A DNA stretch of 16,352 nucleotides from an uncultured Porphyromonadaceae bacterium. GTDB taxonomy: Bacteria > Bacteroidota > Bacteroidia > Bacteroidales > Muribaculaceae. The notes under the pieces were generated by a model. The model ran no database searches and had not been told where the DNA came from. It worked only from the letters and a program-made list of their open reading frames with translations. Position 1 is the first letter of the stretch; every line of letters begins with the position of its first letter. Made by a program: the position numbers and the translations under genes. Where the stretch lies: positions 1 through 16,352 of the forward strand of contig UREH01000034.1 of assembly GCA_900546835.1 (NCBI GenBank). The letters are read 5' to 3'. Shown piece by piece: positions 1-7,690 of the stretch.

Positions 1-73
1 GAATTCCGCCGCGGATTCCGCTCCGGAGCTACTCTTGACTGGAAAAATGCCTCAAATCTAAACTAATCATAAA

Positions 74-2686
74 ATGCATTTCAGATTCTACACCTCGAGC
101 GTGAAACTCCTCGTGCTGTCGGCCGCACTGGCCGGAGGGCTCACGCTGACGGGCTGCAAGGACGACTACGTCCTCGACGACGAGGAGCCGTCGGCCGAGC
201 TGCTTGGCGCAAGTATCTACGACTATCTGCGGGAGGACGGAGGATTTACCTATTTCCTGCGCCTGATCGACGACCTGGGATATGGCGAGACGCTGCAGCG
301 CACAGGAAGCAAGACGCTCTTTCCGGCCCGGGACGACGCTTTCGAACGCTTTTTCAGGAACAACCCCTACGGCGTAAGAAGCTATGAGAAACTCACAGCT
401 GCCCAGAAAAAGGCAATCATGAATTCAAGCATGATCAACATGGCGTATCTTGCCGAGATGCTCTCGAACGTGGCGGGAACAGACGGCGCCGTGGAGGGTC
501 TGGCCATACGACGCTTCACGTCGGCCACACAGCTCGATACGGTGGCGCGCGTGAACGATCCCGAACTGTTTGAGAATCCTCAGTGGGCCCGTTTCGCCGA
601 AAAGCCTCTATATATGGTGGCCGACGCGCCGATGATGGTGAATTTCACCCCGGTGCAGATGCAGACCATGGGGATGACGGCCGACGACTTCTCGGTGATT
701 CTCAATGGCAAAAGTGTCTCCACCTCGGGCATATATATCAACGGCATCCGCGTGGTGCAGCAGGATATCATATGCAAGAACGGCTATATCCATGTGCTGG
801 CCGATGTGATGGTGCCCGTAGGCACGATGGCCGACGCTATCGCCTCGGCTTCCGAAGCAAAAATTTTCAATCGCCTGCTCAATAAATTCAGCGCCCCATA
901 TTTCGACAAAGCCACCGACGCCGCTGTGAAGGAATATTACAACGGCTCGTCGGCCATGCGTCCGTCGCTGGGCGGAGTCGACTCGATATTCCGCAAGCGC
1001 TTCTTCAACGAGCGCAACTGTACCCGCGGTCCGCTTGGCGAAGATGTGTCGGGCAACGGTCTGCTTTATTACGATCCTTCGGAGGCTGCCTATTCGCAGG
1101 CGTCGCCTGAACAGGATATGGGCACCATGTTCGTGCCTACCGACGAAGCGATGAACGAATTCTTCAACAGCGGCAAGGGCGTGTATCTGCGTGATGCCTA
1201 CGGTTCGTGGGACAACGTGCCGAAGGATATTCTCGCATCCTTCCTCAAGAACCATCAGAAGCGCTCTTTTACTGCGTCGCTGCCACACCTGTGGCCCACA
1301 CTGACCGACGAGACCTCCTATCCGATCGACATTACCCCGGCCAATGTGGTGCGCACGGAAATCACAGGCAACGGCACAGTATACTTCATTAACACGGTGT
1401 TCCCTCCCATCGACTATCAGGGTGTTTACGGCTCTGTGCTCACAGCCGACAATACCACTATTATGAAATGGGCGATAACCGACGACTGGAGCAACCTTGA
1501 CGACAAGCAGGCCATGCGCTACTATATGTATCTGCGCTCGATGGAGAATATGTACAACCTGCTTGTGCCCACCGACGAGGCTCTGCAGAACTACCGCGAA
1601 CCCATCAGCTGGGCGCGTGGAGGCAGCAACCGTGAAATCTGGAGTTTCAGCTACGACAAGGCCACGAACTCGGTGCGTGCGGCTGTCTACGCAGCCGACG
1701 CAAACGGCAACAAAGGAGAGTTCAAGCGCAACGTAACCTCCAAGAGCGCTATCCGCAACCGAATGCGCGATATTCTCGACCTCCATATCGTGGTTGGCGA
1801 CAACGACGGCAGCACTCTCAGCGGTTATATCGACGACGGCAGCCGCCGCTTCGCCCTCACCAAGGGTGGAGGCACGATCGCCCTGTCGGGCCGCGACAAC
1901 GGCCTGACCGTAAACGGCGGAGGCGACATGGAACTCAACCAGGCGCCAGCCGGGATTGTCACAGGCTCCAACGGCGACATTTGCCGCTATTCGTCGGACA
2001 ACGGCCGCACCTTCTTTATCGACCACATAATCCACGACGCCACCACAAGCGTATACAACCGCCTGGGAGAATCGCCTGAGTTCAAGGCGTTCTTCGATCT
2101 CTGCCGCGGTCACGACCAAGTGTTCAACATCTTCGCCAACGACAAGGAAATCGAGGAGATTTTCTCCGTGAAGACTACTACCGGCACCACAAGCGTGGGA
2201 AGCATCGTAAGTTTCTTCAACAACTACCGTTACACGATACTCGTGCCTACGGCCGAAGCGCTTGACCGCGCTTTCGCCTCCGATCCGAAACTCTACACCT
2301 GGGAGCAAATCGCTTCGGACTCCAACCTCGAGTCCAAACGCGCCAAGACTATATATCTGCTGCGCTTCCTGCGTTACCATTTTGTGGACAATTCCGCTTA
2401 TATCGACGGCACGGCCTATGGTCCGATGGTCTTCGAGACGGCTGCACGCAATGCTTTCGACAAGTTCCACAAGATATCCATCTCGAGCGACGGCATGGGG
2501 ATGACCATCCGCGGCGTGGACAATCCTGTCGACAACGAGGCACACGTGATAACCTCGACCGGCCTCTACAACATCATGGCCCGCGACATTATCGTCGATA
2601 ATTCGGACCTCAACAGCGCCACCGGCATCTCGGCATCGAGCCGTGCGGTGATTCACCTTATTGATAAGGCCCTGAAGTTTGAGTAA
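74..2686 (+). CDS. FasA: large surface lipoprotein with about four fasciclin (FAS1) domains
   Basis: 870-aa lipoprotein, probably anchored in the outer membrane and facing outward. A signal peptide ends in lipobox LTGC (Cys28), followed by KDDYVLDDEE, which fits the acidic surface-export signal known for Bacteroidota lipoproteins. Four FAS1-like units can be traced from their first conserved motif: about 46-250 (FPARDDAF at 83-90, which has lost the usual PT), 250-445 (FVPTDEAM, 353-360), 451-655 (LVPTDEAL, 497-504) and 656-870 (LVPTAEAL, 723-730). Units end in hydrophobic strands such as GYIHVLADVMVP (237-248) and AVIHLIDKAL (858-867). FAS1 domains are adhesion or ligand-binding modules, and no catalytic motif is seen. 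The ATG follows an A-rich stretch (aatcataaa), as expected in this phylum. The gene leads the visible operon, 72 nt before SusC1, so a role in binding ligand for that importer is inferred. FAS1 boundaries are approximate; the ligand is unknown. Confidence 0.9.
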   Translation: MHFRFYTSSVKLLVLSAALAGGLTLTGCKDDYVLDDEEPSAELLGASIYDYLREDGGFTYFLRLIDDLGYGETLQRTGSKTLFPARDDAFERFFRNNPYGVRSYEKLTAAQKKAIMNSSMINMAYLAEMLSNVAGTDGAVEGLAIRRFTSATQLDTVARVNDPELFENPQWARFAEKPLYMVADAPMMVNFTPVQMQTMGMTADDFSVILNGKSVSTSGIYINGIRVVQQDIICKNGYIHVLADVMVPVGTMADAIASASEAKIFNRLLNKFSAPYFDKATDAAVKEYYNGSSAMRPSLGGVDSIFRKRFFNERNCTRGPLGEDVSGNGLLYYDPSEAAYSQASPEQDMGTMFVPTDEAMNEFFNSGKGVYLRDAYGSWDNVPKDILASFLKNHQKRSFTASLPHLWPTLTDETSYPIDITPANVVRTEITGNGTVYFINTVFPPIDYQGVYGSVLTADNTTIMKWAITDDWSNLDDKQAMRYYMYLRSMENMYNLLVPTDEALQNYREPISWARGGSNREIWSFSYDKATNSVRAAVYAADANGNKGEFKRNVTSKSAIRNRMRDILDLHIVVGDNDGSTLSGYIDDGSRRFALTKGGGTIALSGRDNGLTVNGGGDMELNQAPAGIVTGSNGDICRYSSDNGRTFFIDHIIHDATTSVYNRLGESPEFKAFFDLCRGHDQVFNIFANDKEIEEIFSVKTTTGTTSVGSIVSFFNNYRYTILVPTAEALDRAFASDPKLYTWEQIASDSNLESKRAKTIYLLRFLRYHFVDNSAYIDGTAYGPMVFETAARNAFDKFHKISISSDGMGMTIRGVDNPVDNEAHVITSTGLYNIMARDIIVDNSDLNSATGISASSRAVIHLIDKALKFE

Positions 2687-2696
2687 TATATTAGAA

Positions 2697-2718
2697 GGCG
2701 CCCCTGCGCGGGGGCGCC
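2697..2718 (+). terminator. Perfect GC-rich hairpin between FasA and SusC1 (attenuator or processing site)
   Basis: An 8-bp perfect inverted repeat, GGCGCCCC (2697-2704) and GGGGCGCC (2711-2718), encloses a 6-nt loop, TGCGCG. It starts 10 nt after the FasA stop codon and ends 40 nt before the SusC1 start. No T-tract follows (the next bases are ggGCCAACC), so it does not look like a complete intrinsic terminator. A partial terminator, an RNase barrier protecting the 3' end of the FasA message, or a differential-expression element are all possible. The structure is seen directly; the function is inference. Confidence 0.5.
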
Positions 2719-2758
2719 GGGCCAACCAAATATCTTTAACCGAAACCGATATTCTCAA

Positions 2759-5700
2759 ATGGGAAAAGTGAAACATATATTCCTCACGCTATTGCTGACT
2801 GTGCTCCCGGCTCTTGCGGCGGCTCAGTCGGCCAATATGGTGCGGGGAACCGTTGTCGACGGCGACAACGAACCGATTATCGGCGCCACCGTGCATGAAA
2901 TCGACAAGACCAACCGAGTGCACAGCATGACGGTGACCGACATCAACGGCGAATTCTCGCTTCAGGTGAAGAATCCGGCCAACAAGCTGAAAATTTCGTT
3001 TGTGGGCTTCACGGCGCAGATGCTCCCCATCGAGCCAGTGATGAACGTGAAGCTCGAAGACTCCTCGACACTGGCCGAGGTGGTCGTGACGGCCCAGAAA
3101 GTAATGAACGACGGCACGATGCCGATTCCCATCCGCGAAATCTCCGGCGCCATGCAGACCATCAACACCAAGGCCTTCGAGGGCGTGAGCGTATCGTCAA
3201 TCGACGACGCCCTGCAGGGCCGTCTGGCGGGCCTCGACATCGTGAACGCATCGGGCGACCTCGGTTCGGGCTCGGCCATGCGTATCCGCGGCTCCGGCTC
3301 GATCAACTCCAACTCTACGCCTCTTATCGTTCTCAACGATATCCCTTACGAAAGCCATGTCGACGGTTCGTTCGACTATGCCAACGCCACTTCCGAGCAG
3401 TTTGCCAACCTTCTCAGCATCAATCCCGAGGACATCGAGGAAATCACCGTGCTGAAGGACGGTGCCTCGGCGGCCATCTACGGCTCGCGCGGCGCCAACG
3501 GCGTGATAATGATCAAGACCAAGCGCGGCGTCAAGGGTCCGCCAAAGGTGCAGTATCTTTTCAAATTCTCCGCCCACAAGCAGCCCCGCGGCCGCAAGAT
3601 GCTTAACGGCGACGACTACACCATGCTCATGAAGCAGGCCTACTTCAATCCCCGCCAGGACGTGAACGCTGCCGATATTCCCGAATTCAACTACGACCCG
3701 ACATTCTCTGAATACTACGAATTCAACAACAACACCGACTGGGTCGACGCCGTGACGCAATACGGCTACACCTACGATAATACCGTAAACATTACCGGCG
3801 GCGGCGACAAGGCCCGCTACCGCGTTTCGGTGGGATATCTCAATCAGTCAGGCACAATCATCAAGCAGCATCTCGACCGAATCTCCTCGCTGATGAACCT
3901 CGACTACCAGGTATCGGACCGTCTGCGCTTCTCGACCGAATTCTCGCTTACCCACTCCAAAAACAAGCAGAACTATAAGGAGAACTGGGATTCCGAAGGC
4001 CTGCTCGACATCGCCTACCGAAAGATGCCCAATGTGAGCATCTACCGCCACGATGCGCAGGGCAACGAGACCGATGAGTTCTACAATATCCCCATCACCT
4101 CGCAGCTCGACGACAACCAGAAGAACCTGGTGAACCCCGTGGCTCTGGCTCACAAGGCCAAATACGACGAGACCAGCATGCGCATCATCCCCACGCTGCG
4201 CCTCAACTACGAGATTCTCGACCCGGCTAAACACCGCCTGCGCTACACGGGCTATGTGCAGTTCGACATCGAGAACAAGAAGGAGGACAAAATCCTGCCG
4301 CGCGAAATATCCTCGCAGCCATGGACCAACTGGGCCATCAACCGCGTCTACGGCCGCGAGGCGGAGAGCCTGAATATCCAGACCAAGCACGACCTCCTGT
4401 TCGTGCCGAAACTTCCCGAGAAACACTCCCTGTTGCTCTACGCCGCATGGGAACTCACCACCGGTAACTCCCAGTATCAGGAATTCCGCAAATACGACCT
4501 CCCCAACGGCATCCACAGCCCCACAGCCGAAGGATATGCCGACACTCAGGAGAGCATCAAATCGGAATGGCGCTCGATGGCTTACATGGGCCGAATCCAC
4601 TACGCTTTCGACAACCGCTACATTCTCGACGCCACCATACGCCGCGACGGCTCCACCCGCTTCGGCCCCGACAACCGCTGGGGTACCTTCCCCGCCGTAT
4701 CGGTGAAATGGAACATCTCCGACGAGCACTGGATGGACTGGAGCAACGACTGGCTCAATCTGCTGGGCATCCGCCTGGGCTACGGCAAGACCGGCCGCAT
4801 GCCCGACTACGAATATCTCCACTATTCGCGCTACACCGGCGGAGGCAACTACATCGACATCTCCACCATGAAACCCTCCACAATCCGCCTCTCAAACCTG
4901 AAATGGGAGACGAACACGAGCTATAACTTCGGCGTGGACCTCAACCTCTTCAACTACAAGTACAACCTTGACTTCAACCTCTTCCACGAGAAGAACCAGG
5001 ACCTCCTTTTCAAGGACTTCACCATCCCGTCGAGCACCGGATTCGGCTCGCTGAGCTATATCAACGGCGGCGCCATGGAGAAAAACGGCTGGGAACTCAA
5101 TTTCTACACCAACAACCTCGTGAAGGTGGGCGACTGGAGTTTCGACGTGAATTTCAACCTCGCCAACTACACCAGCAAAATCACCGAGCTGCTCCCCGCC
5201 ATCGCCGAAATGAACAAGGGCGAGTTCAATGGCCAGAACGGCTCTTATCTCTCGCGCTTCCAGGTAGGCAACGCCTACGGTTCGGTCTACGGCTTCCGTT
5301 ATAAAGGTGTATATCAGTACTCCGACTACAACGAGAACGGAACATCGCCCGTGGTTCGCGACGAAGCCGGCAACGTGGTGCGCGACGCCAACGGCAATCC
5401 GCTCTACATGACCTTCGGCTACGGCACGGCCAACTACCGCTTCCGCGGCGGCGACGCCATCTATGAGGACGTGAACCATGACGGCACCATCGACGAGCTC
5501 GACATCGTATACCTGGGCAACTGTAACCCGAAATTCTACGGCGGCTTCGGCTTCACCGTACGCTGGAAGAACCTATCGGTGAATGCCTTCTTTAACTTCC
5601 GCACGGGCAACAAGATTGTGAACTACGCCCGCATGTGGTCGGAGAACATGTATACCAACAACAACCAGAGCATCGCCGTGAACTGGCGCTGGCGTAAGGA

Positions 5701-6016
5701 AGGCGACCTCACCGACATGCCGCGCGCCCTCTATCAGTACGGCTACAACTGGCTGGGAAGCGACCGATTCGTGGAAGACGGCTCGTTCCTGCGCTTCAAG
5801 TATCTTACCTTCAATTATGAGTTCCCGAAGACTCTCTGCGAGAAGATAAAGCTCAGCCAGATCAACACCTATCTGACGCTAAACAACCTCTGCACCTGGA
5901 CAAAATATTCGGGTGTGGATCCTGAGATTTCGCCTAACCAGTATGGTATAGCCGAGGACCGCAGCAACACTCCGCGCTCGCAGTACTTCACACTCGGCAT
6001 CACCGTAGGCTTCTGA
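2759..6016 (+). CDS. SusC1: SusC/RagA-family TonB-dependent outer-membrane transporter
   Basis: 1085-aa outer-membrane barrel that imports a ligand using TonB/ExbBD energy, working with the SusD1 lipoprotein as lid. A Sec signal peptide covers about residues 1-22 (ALAAAQ). Next come a carboxypeptidase-regulatory-like beta-sandwich (about 27-100; GTVVDGDNEPIIGATV at 30-45), a Ton-box-like LAEVVVTAQ (105-113) and a plug domain (about 125-255). The plug contains MRIRGSGSIN and the SusC/RagA signature VLKDGASAAIYGSRGANG (231-248). The barrel follows, with an EF-hand-like loop (DVNHDGTIDELD, 904-915) common in this family. It ends in GITVGF, the aromatic C-terminus expected for BAM-dependent folding. 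Length is normal for the family. The gene lies 32 nt before SusD1. The start is preceded by gatattctcaa and gives a well-placed signal peptide. The family call is secure; the substrate is unknown. Confidence 0.97.
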   Translation: MGKVKHIFLTLLLTVLPALAAAQSANMVRGTVVDGDNEPIIGATVHEIDKTNRVHSMTVTDINGEFSLQVKNPANKLKISFVGFTAQMLPIEPVMNVKLEDSSTLAEVVVTAQKVMNDGTMPIPIREISGAMQTINTKAFEGVSVSSIDDALQGRLAGLDIVNASGDLGSGSAMRIRGSGSINSNSTPLIVLNDIPYESHVDGSFDYANATSEQFANLLSINPEDIEEITVLKDGASAAIYGSRGANGVIMIKTKRGVKGPPKVQYLFKFSAHKQPRGRKMLNGDDYTMLMKQAYFNPRQDVNAADIPEFNYDPTFSEYYEFNNNTDWVDAVTQYGYTYDNTVNITGGGDKARYRVSVGYLNQSGTIIKQHLDRISSLMNLDYQVSDRLRFSTEFSLTHSKNKQNYKENWDSEGLLDIAYRKMPNVSIYRHDAQGNETDEFYNIPITSQLDDNQKNLVNPVALAHKAKYDETSMRIIPTLRLNYEILDPAKHRLRYTGYVQFDIENKKEDKILPREISSQPWTNWAINRVYGREAESLNIQTKHDLLFVPKLPEKHSLLLYAAWELTTGNSQYQEFRKYDLPNGIHSPTAEGYADTQESIKSEWRSMAYMGRIHYAFDNRYILDATIRRDGSTRFGPDNRWGTFPAVSVKWNISDEHWMDWSNDWLNLLGIRLGYGKTGRMPDYEYLHYSRYTGGGNYIDISTMKPSTIRLSNLKWETNTSYNFGVDLNLFNYKYNLDFNLFHEKNQDLLFKDFTIPSSTGFGSLSYINGGAMEKNGWELNFYTNNLVKVGDWSFDVNFNLANYTSKITELLPAIAEMNKGEFNGQNGSYLSRFQVGNAYGSVYGFRYKGVYQYSDYNENGTSPVVRDEAGNVVRDANGNPLYMTFGYGTANYRFRGGDAIYEDVNHDGTIDELDIVYLGNCNPKFYGGFGFTVRWKNLSVNAFFNFRTGNKIVNYARMWSENMYTNNNQSIAVNWRWRKEGDLTDMPRALYQYGYNWLGSDRFVEDGSFLRFKYLTFNYEFPKTLCEKIKLSQINTYLTLNNLCTWTKYSGVDPEISPNQYGIAEDRSNTPRSQYFTLGITVGF

Positions 6017-6048
6017 TTCTCAAAATCCTTCAAAAGCAGTTCCAAACT

Positions 6049-7623
6049 ATGAAATCCCGAAATACAATGATAAAATCAGTGGGCAGGGTCCTCGCGGCCA
6101 TCGCCGTCGGCGTGTCGCTTGCCGGCTGCAACGACTTCTTCGACCTGCAGCCCACCAACGAGATGGTGCTTGACGACTTCTGGAAGTCGGAGGACGACGT
6201 CAAGTCCGTGACCAGCTCCTGCTACCGCAACATGCAGGAGAGCGATTTTCTCAAGCGCGTGATCGTATGGGGAGAGTTCCGCAGCGACAACATGCTCCTG
6301 AGCCCCTCCAACGGCGACGACAACCTGCGCTACATAGCCAACCTCAACCTGTTGCCTTCCAACGGTTACACCTCGTGGGGCAATTTCTATAACGTAATCA
6401 ACCTCTGCAACACCGTGGAGCACTTCGCCCCAGGCGTACGCGACGAGGACCCGAACTTCACCCAGTCGCAGCTCAACGCCTATCTTGCCGAGGTGAAGGG
6501 TATCCGCGCCTACTGCTATTTCACTCTGGTGCGCGCCTTCCGCGACGTTCCTTTCGTCACCGAGCCTGTAATCGACGATACCGACACCTTCGAGGCTCCG
6601 CAGGCCGCCCCCGACCATATAATCGACTTCCTGATCGACGACCTCAAGGCTGTTGAGCCCCGTGCGGCCGCCACCTACAGCAACAAGACCTACACCAAGA
6701 GCCGCATGACGCAGGCCGCTATCCGCGCCCTCATCGCCGACATGTGTCTCTGGCGCGGCCGCTACAGCGAGTGTATCGAATACTGCAACCGCATTCTCCG
6801 CGACGCCAACAACGTCTTCACCCTCGTGCCTTCGATGAGCTACAGCCGCGAGGTGTTCACCACCGGCCTCAGCTCCGAGACAATTTTCGAGCTGAACTAC
6901 AACACGGTTAACTACTGGAACTATGCCGTAGCCGACTTCTACGGCGAGCAGAGCCAGGGCTACGCCCAGCAGATTATTCCCTACGACTTCAAGACGGGGG
7001 TACGTCAGCTCTTCGGCGAGACCGACCTGCGTGAGCGCACCTCCTATTATTCCAACTCTGGCGGAGGAGCCATCATCCGCAAATATGTGAGCTATCTGGA
7101 GGGCACCGCACTTACTGCCTCCAACGTATCGTCGGGCGACTATACCCGCGTATCGCCCTACGAGACCAAATGGATTGTATACCGCCTGCCTGAAATATAT
7201 CTTATGAAAGCCGAGGCCATCGTAGAGAGCGGAGGCGACCTTCAGGAGGCGTTTCGACTGGCCTGCATCAGCTACGACCGCGCCAATCCCGAGGCTGGTG
7301 CCGGCTCGCTCAGCTTCGACAACTATAACTCCACCGAGCTGATGCTGAACTTTATCTACGACGAGCGCCAGCGCGAGTTCCTCTACGAGGGTAAGCGATA
7401 TTTCGATCTGCTGCGCCGAATCACGCATCACCGCGACCAGTTCCGCAATCTTGTGAGCACTTATCTTGCAGTGAAATACGACAATCTCGACCAGAGCACC
7501 GTATCGAGCAAACTCAGCAGCTACGACGCGCTTTATATGCCGATCAACGCAACGGAAATGCGTGCCAACAGCCTGCTCGTGCAGAATCCCTTCTATAAGC
7601 AGTCGACCGACATAACGAACTGA
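6049..7623 (+). CDS. SusD1: SusD/RagB-family surface nutrient-binding lipoprotein
   Basis: 524-aa outer-membrane lipoprotein that should cap SusC1 and bind the imported ligand. The signal peptide ends in lipobox LAGC (Cys27), followed by NDFFDLQPTNE, the usual SusD start. The N-terminal SusD-like region carries helix-rich TPR-type segments, for example EVKGIRAYCYFTLVRAFRDVPFV in outline (148-170). The C-terminal SusD/RagB domain shows WIVYRLPEIYLMKAEA (375-390) and YDERQREFLYEGKRYFDLLRR in outline (437-457), both hallmarks of the family. Length is typical. It follows SusC1 by 32 nt, the standard susC-susD order, so the two very probably form one transporter. A second ATG at codon 7 (6067) is possible, but the upstream one gives a more basic n-region. 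The ligand cannot be deduced. Confidence 0.96.
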   Translation: MKSRNTMIKSVGRVLAAIAVGVSLAGCNDFFDLQPTNEMVLDDFWKSEDDVKSVTSSCYRNMQESDFLKRVIVWGEFRSDNMLLSPSNGDDNLRYIANLNLLPSNGYTSWGNFYNVINLCNTVEHFAPGVRDEDPNFTQSQLNAYLAEVKGIRAYCYFTLVRAFRDVPFVTEPVIDDTDTFEAPQAAPDHIIDFLIDDLKAVEPRAAATYSNKTYTKSRMTQAAIRALIADMCLWRGRYSECIEYCNRILRDANNVFTLVPSMSYSREVFTTGLSSETIFELNYNTVNYWNYAVADFYGEQSQGYAQQIIPYDFKTGVRQLFGETDLRERTSYYSNSGGGAIIRKYVSYLEGTALTASNVSSGDYTRVSPYETKWIVYRLPEIYLMKAEAIVESGGDLQEAFRLACISYDRANPEAGAGSLSFDNYNSTELMLNFIYDERQREFLYEGKRYFDLLRRITHHRDQFRNLVSTYLAVKYDNLDQSTVSSKLSSYDALYMPINATEMRANSLLVQNPFYKQSTDITN

Positions 7624-7690
7624 TTGCCGGGCATCGGCATATCCTGAATTACGATACCATAGCAAAAGCAACACAACATCACTCCGCAAT

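Noticed and set aside
1..66. Possible 3' end of an upstream gene: frame 1 is open from the window edge to TAA at 64-66 (ending TLDWKNASNLN); frame 2 is open to TAA at 59-61.
   Set aside because: Too short to recognise, and two frames compete. Frame 1 uses codons somewhat more like the neighbouring genes (TTC, CGC, TCC), so an upstream co-transcribed gene is possible but not supported.
608..2776. A 722-codon open frame on the minus strand across FasA, and similar long antisense frames over SusC1, SusD1 and SusC2.
   Set aside because: They lie exactly codon-on-codon against the real genes. They stay open because the sense genes avoid TTA, CTA and TCA codons, which would read as stops in antisense. 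Their translations lack any domain pattern, while the sense proteins have clear families.
5468..5503. EF-hand-like DVNHDGTIDELD loop in SusC1 (and DNGDGIIDEADR in SusC2) as a special calcium sensor.
   Set aside because: Such loops are a common feature of SusC barrels and not unusual for this locus.
7625..7639. Small hairpin TGCCG-GGCAT-CGGCA after SusD1.
   Set aside because: Only a 5-bp stem and no T-tract; this is expected by chance in GC-rich DNA.
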